From NCBI RefSeq assembly GCF_013343295.1, contig NZ_CP049074.1, forward strand, positions 477,501 through 541,500: 64,000 nt of DNA, read 5' to 3'. Every line of letters begins with the position of its first letter. Position 1 is the stretch's first letter. The DNA is from Metallosphaera tengchongensis. Lineage in GTDB: Archaea; Thermoproteota; Thermoprotei_A; Sulfolobales; Sulfolobaceae. This document shows, piece after piece, positions 16,652 to 24,509 of this stretch. The position numbers and the translations under genes are program-made. The notes beneath the pieces were generated by a model, which was not told the DNA's origin, searched no databases, and was given only the letters and a program-made list of their open reading frames with translations.

Positions 16652-17859
16652 TTGCCCTCCGCCTCTTGGAGTGTGTATTGGGATACCGTGTGGGCGTATT
16701 TAAGGGAGATGGATTCCAGGATAACCCTCTCGGGGCTGAGCTGTTTCCTCCTCCTCAGGGTGTATAGCCTCCCGTCCTCTCCAACCCAGACCTTATCGTT
16801 GGCGTCCACGAAGGAGAGGGCCTGCTCTAGGTAGAAGGGAGGTCCTTGGGAGAGGAAGAACTCCCCAACCTTAGATGTCTCCAACTGTACCAAGATCTTT
16901 ACGGTTTCACCTTGACAGATACCTATATCCATGACCTTAAAACCGGCTGAGGTCAGGGAGTTCCTGACTTTCTCAGCTGTCCTCCTAAGCTGGCCCCAGA
17001 GCACGTCGTCCACATAGGGCTCGTTTAGCTTGACCTCAGTCACTATTACCTCCCCCTGTACCTCTTGGCCCTCAGGAGGCCTTGGAAAGAAGAAGTTAAG
17101 GCTCGGGCTCCTCAGGAAAGCCCTAGAGGCTATGGAGAATGTCGAGAGCGACTTTAGGGACACGGCCGCTGCAGCGTTCCTCCTTGGGTCAACAGGGTCT
17201 GGGATAATCAGAGGGGAGTCGAATTCCCTCTCCATCCCCTCCAGGACTATGAGGTTCCTCTCCCTCCACTTGGAACTGCCCTCTAGGACCTTAAGGAAGG
17301 AGCCGTAGTATATTGTCAGGAGCTCGGACACGTAACCTGAGAACCCCATGACCCTTATCTCAGCCCCGTAGACCCCTATCCCCTTCAGGAACCTCTTGAG
17401 TATCCTGACCTGATCCCTCCCGTCCTCGTTGAGTTTCCCCTCAACATACTTAGTGTGGAATGGTGTCCTGTCCACTGCGGTAATTGCCTGGTCTCCCCTA
17501 TCCACCCTCAGGGCGGGGACCACGTCAATCTCCACCCCGTCCACCTCCACTATAAGGTATGGGTGTTCAGCATAGGCTAACCTGGTGTTCAGTTTGGAGA
17601 GCCTCTCGTGAATGAGGGCGAGCCCCCTGTCCTTAATCCCCTCTTTCCCCATTTCCTTGGGGAAGAACACGAAGACGTCCACGTCAGTGTCCCCCTTCAG
17701 CCAGGTCCCCTTCCTGAAAGACCCGTGGACTTCAGCGTCAAGGCCTGAGAGCAGGTTTAATACCTTGTCCGCAGCTGAGGACAGCTTCCTCTCCTCATCT
17801 TTCCCTGGTTTTACCCTCCTCAGGACCTCGTTAAGGATCCCTTGAACTTCCTCGGTCAT
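16606..17859 (-). CDS. cca: CCA-adding tRNA nucleotidyltransferase (class I, archaeal)
   Basis: A 417-residue enzyme that builds the CCA end on tRNAs, which is needed because neither tRNA gene in this window encodes CCA. The nucleotidyltransferase head carries GSFRKGTWLKGDTDVDVFVF near residue 47, with the two metal-binding aspartates of class I enzymes and a third carboxylate in GVEIDVVPA. Tail and body domains follow to normal length. It is the second gene of a minus-strand string (thpR, cca, kinase) with overlaps of 4 and 46 bases. Confidence 0.95.
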   Translation of the reverse strand: MTEEVQGILNEVLRRVKPGKDEERKLSSAADKVLNLLSGLDAEVHGSFRKGTWLKGDTDVDVFVFFPKEMGKEGIKDRGLALIHERLSKLNTRLAYAEHPYLIVEVDGVEIDVVPALRVDRGDQAITAVDRTPFHTKYVEGKLNEDGRDQVRILKRFLKGIGVYGAEIRVMGFSGYVSELLTIYYGSFLKVLEGSSKWRERNLIVLEGMEREFDSPLIIPDPVDPRRNAAAAVSLKSLSTFSIASRAFLRSPSLNFFFPRPPEGQEVQGEVIVTEVKLNEPYVDDVLWGQLRRTAEKVRNSLTSAGFKVMDIGICQGETVKILVQLETSKVGEFFLSQGPPFYLEQALSFVDANDKVWVGEDGRLYTLRRRKQLSPERVILESISLKYAHTVSQYTLQEAEGNCERSFLRKTPTWLK

Positions 17860-18416
17860 TTCGCTCCTCTTTCCTCTGCTAGCCTTCTGTGTACCTCCTC
17901 GTATATCGGCCCCTTGGGTGTGAGGGTGCTCTTGAAGAGGACGACTTCCCTGACCTCCTGTTCACCGAAGTCCCGGTCGGACATCTGCTCCACCAGGAGG
18001 GCTAAGTTTTGGACGCCCCTAGGCCCCTTTATCCTCCCTAGGGTGACGTGCGGGACGAACTGCTCCTCCTCAACCCTGACCCTCCTCATGGACAGGGATT
18101 TAACCAGTGAGTTCCTCATCCTCCTAATTTCGTTTGAGCCCTCAGTTATCCCTATCCACACTACCCTAGGTCTGGAAATGCTGGGGAAAGCCCCCATCCC
18201 CCTGAAAGCCATCTTGAAGGGGCTGAAACTTAGCTCCTCAAGGCTCTCCTTGACCAGTCCTACTTTACCCTCAGGGACCTCACCTAGGAAGGCTAAGGTC
18301 ACGTGGACATTTTGGGGTTCAACCAACTTGATGTCTACCCCCGTCCTCTCCACTAGGGAGAGCGCTTCCCTGAGCCACGGTGAGTCCTCCACTGGTATAC
18401 CCACGAATAACCTCAC
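17856..18416 (-). CDS. thpR: RNA 2',3'-cyclic phosphodiesterase
   Basis: A 186-residue 2H phosphoesterase (LigT/ThpR family). The two catalytic HxT motifs are visible as VHVTLAFLG near residue 42 and PHVTLGRIKG near residue 127. The enzyme opens 2',3'-cyclic phosphate RNA ends such as those left by tRNA splicing. It leads the string with cca and the COG2112 kinase, a grouping consistent with tRNA end metabolism. It is divergent from the UPF0200 kinase across a 39-base gap. Confidence 0.93.
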   Translation of the reverse strand: MRLFVGIPVEDSPWLREALSLVERTGVDIKLVEPQNVHVTLAFLGEVPEGKVGLVKESLEELSFSPFKMAFRGMGAFPSISRPRVVWIGITEGSNEIRRMRNSLVKSLSMRRVRVEEEQFVPHVTLGRIKGPRGVQNLALLVEQMSDRDFGEQEVREVVLFKSTLTPKGPIYEEVHRRLAEERGAK

Positions 18417-18455
18417 GTTTTTTAACCCCTCAATCCTAAGGAAAGGTGGTCTCCA

Positions 18456-18983
18456 ATTAAAGTCATTCTCATAACTGGTATGCCAGGTTCAGGGAAGTCC
18501 CTCCTCTCATCCCTCCTAAAGGAGAAGGGGTTCAGAGTAATCGTCATGAGCGACTCAGTAAGGAAGAGGTTCGAGAGGGAGGCTAGACACGGCGAGAGGT
18601 TGATGGACTACGCCAAGAGGATGAGGGAAATTTACGGAGACGGAATAGTAGCCAGGCTAAGCATTGAGGAACTGAGGGGGACGGAGGACAGGGTGGCCTT
18701 CGACGGGGTGAGGAACCTGGCTGAAGTTGAGGAGTTCTCAAGGCTAGGGAACCCAATACTCATAGCTGTCCACTCCCCCCCAAACGTCAGGTACGAGAGG
18801 CTGATGAAGAGGTTGAGGGCAGACGACTCCAGTAGGGTGGAGGACCTGAGGAGGAGAGACATGGAGGAGATATCCCTGGGGATAGGGGGTGTAATAGCCA
18901 TGGCGGACTACGTGGTGGTAAACGATGGGACTGAGGAGGACTTTAAGAGGAGAGTAGCTGAGCTAATGGGGAAGATAGGTTGA
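18456..18983 (+). CDS. UPF0200 P-loop nucleotide kinase, probable ATT start
   Basis: A predicted nucleotide kinase of the UPF0200 family. The conserved N-terminus [13 protein letters not shown] contains the Walker A loop, but the first ATG (18480) falls inside it and would remove the leading glycine. In frame upstream, ATT at 18456 gives the family's usual beginning ([15 protein letters not shown]). It is preceded by AGGTGGT (18442-18448) at proper spacing. The remainder has an adenylate-kinase-like helical lid ([14 protein letters not shown]) and the C-terminal ADYVVVNDG. It overlaps the COG1325 gene by 4 bases. The substrate is unknown. Confidence 0.8.
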   Translation: MKVILITGMPGSGKSLLSSLLKEKGFRVIVMSDSVRKRFEREARHGERLMDYAKRMREIYGDGIVARLSIEELRGTEDRVAFDGVRNLAEVEEFSRLGNPILIAVHSPPNVRYERLMKRLRADDSSRVEDLRRRDMEEISLGIGGVIAMADYVVVNDGTEEDFKRRVAELMGKIG

Positions 18984-19411
18984 CTAGGGTAGTGGTCACG
19001 GCAGAGCTAAGGCCTTCAGAGGACGAGGACAAGGTAAGGGTAGCTATGTTTAACTTCTTCACGCCTGAGGCAGTCAAGGTGGAGGAGGGGAAGTACAGCC
19101 TCCTAGTAGCTGAGTCTAGGACCTTGAGTAGTCTGTCGAAGTTGCACAGGGGTTTAAGGGAGGAGAGGATACTGGACGCGGCCAGGAGGTACCTCAGGAG
19201 AGGGCTCCAGGGCGACAGGCTACAGTTCATGTTGCACAAGCAGGCTGCGACAGTGGGGAGGATCACGTTCGTGGACAGCGAGAGTGAGTCCCCCCTAGGG
19301 CCGATAACCTTCACCTTGTTCCACAGGGACTTGGAGGCTGTGGTGGACTGGTTAGCCCCCAGGACTGCCAGGGGCAGGCCCCTCTGGGAGAACCCTATGC
19401 CTGAAGACTGA
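18980..19411 (+). CDS. COG1325 RNA-binding protein
   Basis: A 143-residue protein of the COG1325 family, long predicted to be RNA-binding and associated with exosome or ribosomal-protein gene strings in archaea. Recognisable segments are the N-terminal strand [16 protein letters not shown], the central RAARRYLR-type basic helix ([13 protein letters not shown]) and the C-terminal [11 protein letters not shown] start at 18980 within the stop of the kinase gene (4-base overlap), hence one operon. Its 3' end overlaps the convergent RNase Z gene by 17 bases. Confidence 0.78.
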   Translation: MTRVVVTAELRPSEDEDKVRVAMFNFFTPEAVKVEEGKYSLLVAESRTLSSLSKLHRGLREERILDAARRYLRRGLQGDRLQFMLHKQAATVGRITFVDSESESPLGPITFTLFHRDLEAVVDWLAPRTARGRPLWENPMPED

Positions 19412-20270
19412 GGAATGACAGGTCGTCTGGGAGGACTGTCATGGGGAAGACCCTCCTGGCCTGCTTTAGCAGTTCGCTAGGGTCGGGGTACCTGGAGCTC
19501 ACGTGGACTAGGGCTAGCCTCTTAACCTTAGCCTCTAGGGCTACCTCAGCTGCCTCCACTGAGGTGGAGTGACCGTACTCGCCCGCATCTATGCCCTTCT
19601 CGAAGGTGGAGTCGTGTAGGAGCAGGTCCACGCCTGAGACTGCCCTCACCACTTTCTCGCACGGTCTGGTGTCGCCAGTGTAAGCGAGCTTTACCCCCCT
19701 TTTGGGGATCAGGAAGTCCTCCGGTTTCAGGGTCCTCTCCCCGAGTCTGACTTCCCTGCCCTCCTTTAGGGCCCTCATGACCCTCCAGTCAGTGACCCCT
19801 TCGCTCCTCAACCTATCAGCGTCGAGGTTGAAGGAGTCCGCCTCCTGGACCAAGTAGCCCTGGGAGGGGACTACGTGACAGGTGGGGAACGGGGTCACCT
19901 TAACGTTACCTTGTTCGTAGGACTCAACGAACTCTATGGGGAAGTTGGGCCTGAAGTAGGTCCTCTCGAAAACAGTCTCCAGGAAGTCTTTCAGCCCCTT
20001 AGGTCCCATGACCGTCAATTTCTCCCTTCTGTCGTACATCCCCATGGTCTGGATCAGGGAGGGAAGACCCAGGACGTGGTCTGCGTGGAGGTGGGTGATG
20101 GCTATCAGCTTCACGTTCATGACGTTGAGCGAGTGGTTGACCATGGTTATCTGGGTCCCCTCCCCGCAATCGAGGAGGGCTGAGAAGTCGTCCCTCTTCA
20201 CTAGGAAGGCTGGCAGCCCCCTCCTTGAGGGTGCACCTCCTCCAGTGCCCACGAAAACTACCTTGATCAC
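19395..20270 (-). CDS. rnz: Ribonuclease Z
   Basis: A 291-residue metallo-beta-lactamase-fold tRNA 3' endonuclease. The zinc site is THLHADHVLGLP near residue 60. Further ligands sit at CHVVPS, LAYTGDTRPC and the C-terminal LVHVSSRY. It cuts precursor tRNAs after the discriminator base, after which cca adds CCA. Length matches archaeal RNase Z. The ATG at 20270 starts the conserved IKVVFVGTGGGAPS. It is convergent with COG1325. Confidence 0.95.
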   Translation of the reverse strand: MIKVVFVGTGGGAPSRRGLPAFLVKRDDFSALLDCGEGTQITMVNHSLNVMNVKLIAITHLHADHVLGLPSLIQTMGMYDRREKLTVMGPKGLKDFLETVFERTYFRPNFPIEFVESYEQGNVKVTPFPTCHVVPSQGYLVQEADSFNLDADRLRSEGVTDWRVMRALKEGREVRLGERTLKPEDFLIPKRGVKLAYTGDTRPCEKVVRAVSGVDLLLHDSTFEKGIDAGEYGHSTSVEAAEVALEAKVKRLALVHVSSRYPDPSELLKQARRVFPMTVLPDDLSFLSLQA

Positions 20271-20412
20271 TTAGTCCACCTAGAACGAGCTGGTCATTAG
20301 TGTGCTCGGTCGGGTTTAAGTTTTCCGCTGGTCTTCCACCCCTTTCTCCTCTACGTTGCTAACGCCAGGTTTATACGCGACCTAGCGTCCTTGACGACGG
20401 AAAGGGAGGCCC

Positions 20413-20454
20413 CTTAGGGCTGGGAGGGGTTAGCTTAGGGCTGGGAGGGGTTAG
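20413..20454 (+). repeat. Perfect 2 x 21-bp tandem repeat
   Basis: Two adjacent exact copies of a G-rich 21-mer beginning CTTAGGGCTGGGAGGGG sit in the 325-bp space between rnz and the methyltransferase gene. There are only two units and no spacers, so this is not a CRISPR. The rest of the gap (20271-20595) contains only A/T-rich flanks. Confidence 0.9.
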
Positions 20455-20595
20455 AGTTCAAACCAGTGGACTAGACTTGTATCTTCGACCTCCATGTGAA
20501 CAGAAGACAGGCTATCCAGTACCTCCGTTAAACACGGTCGATTCTCTGGGTAAGCTTTAAGTGAAACTTTTCCCACAAGTTGTTGTCGTATACCC

Positions 20596-21510
20596 GTGAA
20601 ATACGCTAAACTCAGCAACGACGAGATGTTCACCTCCATGGCTGAACTTAGAGCCCTCGTAGAGGGGGAAGTCCACTTCCTTACGGGAGTCGGTCTTTTC
20701 CAGGCTGGGGGAGGTATAGCCAGGAGGTCCTCAACGATCAAGGCTGTAGGGGAGGTCGTCTCCATCTCCAGCGACCCAGGGGAGGTCAACAAGGAGTTGA
20801 GGGGGAAGTGCTTCTCGATACAGCCCGATGTGATCTTGGGGGTAGACAAGGCCTCCTTTAAGTCCCTCTACGGCGAGCTGGTGGAAGGCGTTAAGACGTC
20901 AAGGGAGTGCCAGAAGTTGGACCTGATCTATACGGACGGAGTTTTAATAGCCGGGTTAAGGGAAGAGGAGAGGGACAGCAAAAGTCTGCTGGACCACTCC
21001 AGAAAGCCCTTCTCCCAGTCAGGGACCATGGACCCCTATACTTCCAGGCTGATGGTCAACCTAGCTAAGCCATCTGGTAAGGTCCTAGACCCCTTTGCGG
21101 GCCTGGGGTCTATCTTAATAGAGGCCTCATGGATGGGCTTTAGCTGTTACGGGCTAGACGTGGAGGTCAGGGCGTTGGAGAAGGCCAGGACAAATCTCAA
21201 TTTCTTCGGCCTAAACTGTGAGCTGAGCCTAGGGTCAGCTACCTCCCTCCCCTTTAGTGGGAAGTCCGCGGTCGTCACAGACCCACCTTATGGGAGGTCC
21301 AGTAACGCTAGGGGGATGAAACTCCGTGAGCTCTACGAGGGTTTCTTCTACGCGGTTCCGGATATCCTTGAGGGGAGGTTGGTCTTCGCCACCGACTCTA
21401 ACCTAGATTGGAGGGACCAGATAAGGTCTGCTGGTATGAGGGTCTTGAGCACCCACTACATTTACCTACACAAGAGCTTATCTAGGGCAATATACGTAGT
21501 GGAGAAGTGA
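20596..21510 (+). CDS. tRNA (guanine-10 N2) methyltransferase, Trm11/TrmG10 type
   Basis: A 304-residue SAM-dependent N2-methyltransferase. A THUMP-like N-terminal region (about 1-125) precedes a Rossmann domain with the SAM site DPFAGLGSILIEA (near residue 168) and the catalytic DPPYGRSS (near residue 233), the pattern that acts on exocyclic amino groups of guanine. Archaeal homologues form m2G/m22G at tRNA position 10. GTG start at 20596, where the protein begins MKYAKLSNDEMF; no ATG exists upstream in frame. It stands alone as a transcription unit. Confidence 0.82.
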   Translation: MKYAKLSNDEMFTSMAELRALVEGEVHFLTGVGLFQAGGGIARRSSTIKAVGEVVSISSDPGEVNKELRGKCFSIQPDVILGVDKASFKSLYGELVEGVKTSRECQKLDLIYTDGVLIAGLREEERDSKSLLDHSRKPFSQSGTMDPYTSRLMVNLAKPSGKVLDPFAGLGSILIEASWMGFSCYGLDVEVRALEKARTNLNFFGLNCELSLGSATSLPFSGKSAVVTDPPYGRSSNARGMKLRELYEGFFYAVPDILEGRLVFATDSNLDWRDQIRSAGMRVLSTHYIYLHKSLSRAIYVVEK

Positions 21511-22253
21511 GGTCAATCCTTCTTAGTCTCTAGCGGTCGGCGTTCTCCATTCTAGGACTAAATATCTTTGGATTTTGAAAAGAATATTTTAAAAATTTCA
21601 ATTCTATTTAGTTTTAACGTTGCCCTTAATAGAAAAAATGTAACCTAGTCTTTCAAGGTGGGGTAAAGGGTTTTAGACATAGGTATATTCCAGGGGACAG
21701 TCCCCTTTATTGAACTCCCCTCTCGTCGACCCCATGGATGAGGAGCTGGAACCGGTCTCTCCCGCAATACGCGGTCGTCAGAACAGTAGTTAGACTATCC
21801 CAAACGTGTATCAACATAGGGAGATAGGCCTAGTTAACGTGTAGGGCACTACTAGCCCAGACCTGGGATGCCAAACACCAAGGTAGTACTGCTGGTTATC
21901 AGCCCCAAAGACCTTAGTCCGCCTACAGCTGACGTCTCCCGTCCCCGACGTCAGCCTAACACCGTAACCGACACGGGCCAACTCATGAAAGCAATATAGC
22001 GAGGTAGTGTCAGAAAATAACGTCCACGGACCGAAAAAGCAAGTGAGACGTCAAGGCTAAAGCAACCTCGTCCTGGGAGCTAAGGTCTATCAGGACCCTA
22101 CTTTAAAAGGGTAGAGGTTACCGTGCGCTGGAGAGATGGTAGCCCCACCCATATCCTCGCCAAATGGAGGGCCTTACCATAAAACTTTTCCTAGTAAAGA
22201 AAATTCAATTTATATCAAAAAAGTTGTTGTCTGCACTTAGTTTTGAATTAAAG
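21511..22253. other. 743-bp gene-free segment with inverted repeats
   Basis: No convincing ORF is present on either strand. Two structured spots stand out: a perfect 9-bp hairpin GCTGACGTC/GACGTCAGC (21928-21936 and 21947-21955), and ATGGTA...TACCAT arms (22136-22141 and 22175-22180) with further pairing inside (GCCC/GGGC). A smaller CCCAG-CTGGG hairpin lies near 21860. I tested for RNase P and SRP RNA motifs and found none. It may hold an unrecognised structured RNA or a decayed insertion sequence. Confidence 0.4.
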
Positions 22254-22543
22254 TTTGCCCTGAGCGTTATAAGCCAAACCCAGTAACCTGTGCTGTTACT
22301 CACTTTAGGGGTCTCATGACGCAAATAACAGGGCCTACATAGACATTAAGTTTATATAGATGATTTCCCATCTCTCTTCGGATAGAACATGAGAAGGTAT
22401 CTCAAGTCTAAGAGGGCAATCTCAGGAGCAGTAACAGCCCTAATCCTAGTAATAGTGAGCGTAGCCTTAGCCTTAGCAGTAGCCGTCTTCGCCTTCGGCC
22501 TCTTCGGGACCTTCGGTAGTAGCGGACAAGTACAGGCAATCGG
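22254..22543 (+). repeat. 290-bp duplicated promoter plus pilin 5' coding region, copy 1
   Basis: Bases 22254-22543 are identical to 22951-23240, with no difference found by direct reading. The block covers 135 bases of upstream DNA and the first 52 codons of the pilin genes, and stops abruptly at CAATCGG. A third, diverged copy lies at about 25440-25730. The pattern suggests recent gene conversion or duplication limited to this block. Confidence 0.92.
22345..22388 (+). promoter_or_regulatory. Promoter of pilin gene 1 (shared by all three pilin genes)
   Basis: CATTAAGTTTATATAGATGA contains an archaeal TATA box (TTTATATA at 22351-22358) about 31 bases before the ATG, so the leader should be only a few bases. 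Upstream, TCATGACGCAAATAACAGG is conserved in all three pilin copies (also near 23010 and 25501) and is a candidate regulator-binding site. Confidence 0.6.
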
Positions 22544-22892
22544 CACACCTGTAGTGAACGTTTATAGTGTCAACAATAAAGCTGGCGTAGGAGTAGCAGA
22601 AGTCAGCGTTTCCCTTAACCTCAAGAACTCAGGTACTAACGCTGCGTCCATAACCAGCATCACTGTAGGAGACCTTACCAACTCTTCAGGCTTTAAGGTA
22701 ATCCCAGCCACCATACCAGGAGGATATGACGGTCAGGTCACGGTCTTGTTCAACGTTACTCCAAGCCAGCTGCCAGGGACTCTCAACACCACTAACATAG
22801 GTGGTTCTGTACCAATCACCATAGTCCTGAGTGAGGGGAGTCTCTCGCCCACCTTGACCCTACAAGGAGTGCTTAACTCCACTAAGTTCTAA
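22389..22892 (+). CDS. Archaeal type IV pilin, copy 1
   Basis: A 167-residue pilin precursor. A basic leader (MRRYLKSKRA) is followed by ISGAVTALILVIVSVALAL, matching the class III signal peptide cut by PibD after Ala10. The mature hydrophobic helix builds the pilus core. The remainder is Ser/Thr/Asn-rich beta-type sequence with N-glycosylation sequons. It ends in the conserved SVPITIVLSEGSLSPTLTLQ. Length fits Sulfolobales adhesive pilins better than archaellin. No assembly ATPase or membrane platform gene is near, so it must use machinery encoded elsewhere. Confidence 0.82.
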   Translation: MRRYLKSKRAISGAVTALILVIVSVALALAVAVFAFGLFGTFGSSGQVQAIGTPVVNVYSVNNKAGVGVAEVSVSLNLKNSGTNAASITSITVGDLTNSSGFKVIPATIPGGYDGQVTVLFNVTPSQLPGTLNTTNIGGSVPITIVLSEGSLSPTLTLQGVLNSTKF

Positions 22893-22950
22893 GCTATAGA
22901 GGTACGCAAGAGCTTTAAAACAAAGTTACCATTTTTTGAGAGTTTCACAA

Positions 22951-23240
22951 TTTGCCCTGAGCGTTATAAGCCAAACCCAGTAACCTGTGCTGTTACTCAC
23001 TTTAGGGGTCTCATGACGCAAATAACAGGGCCTACATAGACATTAAGTTTATATAGATGATTTCCCATCTCTCTTCGGATAGAACATGAGAAGGTATCTC
23101 AAGTCTAAGAGGGCAATCTCAGGAGCAGTAACAGCCCTAATCCTAGTAATAGTGAGCGTAGCCTTAGCCTTAGCAGTAGCCGTCTTCGCCTTCGGCCTCT
23201 TCGGGACCTTCGGTAGTAGCGGACAAGTACAGGCAATCGG
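22951..23240 (+). repeat. 290-bp duplicated promoter plus pilin 5' coding region, copy 2
   Basis: This is the second copy of the block described at 22254-22543, identical over its whole length including TATA box, start codon and the coding sequence for the signal peptide and core helix. Sequence on both sides is unrelated. Confidence 0.92.
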
Positions 23241-23574
23241 GACCCCAACAGTGAATGTTACCACGTCTAATGGTAAATACAATGTTACGGTAACTCTTGA
23301 TCTTAAGAACTCAGGCACCAATGCAGCCTCGATAACTAGCATTTCTATAGGAAATATCACTGAATCTACTGGCTTTACCGTTATTCCTTCTACAATCCCT
23401 GGAGGTTTCGACGGCATTGTGACTGTTAAACTGACTGGTCTGCAGAATCTTCCTGGCTCACTCACCAAGACTAATGTAGGCGGGTCTGTGCCCATAACTG
23501 TAGTGCTTAGCGAGGGGAGCCTATCACCCACGCTCACGCTACAGGGAGTCCTCAACGACACAAGTGCACCCTAA
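23086..23574 (+). CDS. Archaeal type IV pilin, copy 2
   Basis: A 162-residue paralogue of the preceding gene. The first 52 residues are identical, including the PibD site and core helix. The middle (about 53-120) differs in sequence and length. The end (IGNITES..., then SVPITVVLSEGSLSPTLTLQ) is again conserved in protein, though with many synonymous base differences. It thus pairs an identical 5' half with an older, diverged 3' half. It has its own identical promoter and is followed by T-rich DNA (TTTTTT near 23618) that may terminate transcription. Confidence 0.82.
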   Translation: MRRYLKSKRAISGAVTALILVIVSVALALAVAVFAFGLFGTFGSSGQVQAIGTPTVNVTTSNGKYNVTVTLDLKNSGTNAASITSISIGNITESTGFTVIPSTIPGGFDGIVTVKLTGLQNLPGSLTKTNVGGSVPITVVLSEGSLSPTLTLQGVLNDTSAP

Positions 23575-23693
23575 ATAAAGCTATTTTCTATTTTTAATAA
23601 AATTCTAGAAGATAATCTTTTTTGTACCCATATTAACGATCCATATTTATTACACAGGGTTCTATACAGATCCCACCACTCTGTTCCTTCACC

Positions 23694-24458
23694 CTACTGC
23701 CTGCTGTTGTTCTCCTCAGTGGCGAAGTCCTCCCCTCCAGCCACGACCCTCTGTATCTCAGCGTAAAGTTCGTCGAAGCCCTCCCCGGAGTTTGAGGACA
23801 CTGGCACCGGGGGGACCTCCATGTTCTCCAGGAGGGCCTTGACCAACTCAAAGGAGTATTCATCAATTACACCTAGGTGGTCTACTATCTCCTCCCCCTC
23901 CCCCCACCTCATCAGGGCGTCCAGCTCGTCCCTTGATAATAAGTCGACCTTGGAGAGCACGTTAACCTGGGGCATACCCAGCTTAAACCTCACTGAACTC
24001 GAGAGGAGTAGCAGGGAGACGTAACTCCTAGCCTCCTTGGCCAGGGAGGAGTCCATGAGGAAGACGTTCACGCTCTTGTTCCCACCCACGAGTAGGGAGG
24101 AAAAGTACCTCCCGGTCTCCCTGTAAGCGAAGAGCTCCACCTGACCTGGGGTGTCCACCAGCACGTAATTTGCCTCCACGCTGTCCAGGTCCCCCTTTAT
24201 CTCGCTTGCCTTCGTGAGCAGGAGGTCTATCGACGCTATCAACGAAGAGTTGGGCCCTAGTCCGTACCTCCGCATCACTTCGGTAGCGTCCACGTATTCC
24301 CTCACGTCTAGGTCCGGGTAATACGGCAGTCCCTCCACTGCCGGGTCCATGTTGATGACCGCCACGTCCATGTCCTGGTCCAGGAGGTAACCCTGGAACT
24401 CCTTCACCATGGTGGTCTTCCCGGAGCCAGCAGTCCCAGTGAAGAAAACGTAATACAT
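23694..24458 (-). CDS. GPN-loop GTPase
   Basis: A 254-residue GTPase of the GPN family, whose eukaryotic members assist RNA polymerase assembly. The P-loop is GTAGSGKTT, the family-defining loop is GLGPNSSL (near residue 76), switch II is VDTPGQVELF and the base-recognition motif is LSKVDLL. The C-terminus is acidic. It is divergent from prs with 51 bases between starts, and transcribed towards pilin copy 2. Confidence 0.92.
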   Translation of the reverse strand: MYYVFFTGTAGSGKTTMVKEFQGYLLDQDMDVAVINMDPAVEGLPYYPDLDVREYVDATEVMRRYGLGPNSSLIASIDLLLTKASEIKGDLDSVEANYVLVDTPGQVELFAYRETGRYFSSLLVGGNKSVNVFLMDSSLAKEARSYVSLLLLSSSVRFKLGMPQVNVLSKVDLLSRDELDALMRWGEGEEIVDHLGVIDEYSFELVKALLENMEVPPVPVSSNSGEGFDELYAEIQRVVAGGEDFATEENNSRQ

Positions 24459-24509
24459 GGGTTTACATGACCGCTTAACCTTTAAAACTTCACCCTTACA
24501 TTTTGCTTA

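Noticed and set aside
16652-18474. Long plus-strand ORFs opposite cca and thpR
   Set aside because: They are antisense shadows without domain features; the minus-strand genes carry complete catalytic motifs.
20413-20454. Possible CRISPR start
   Set aside because: Only two adjacent units with no spacers, no leader and no cas genes anywhere in the window.
21511-22253. RNase P RNA or SRP RNA candidate
   Set aside because: I looked for the conserved GAGGAAA/ACAGAA elements of RNase P RNA and the G/C-rich helix 8 tetraloop of SRP RNA on both strands and did not find them.
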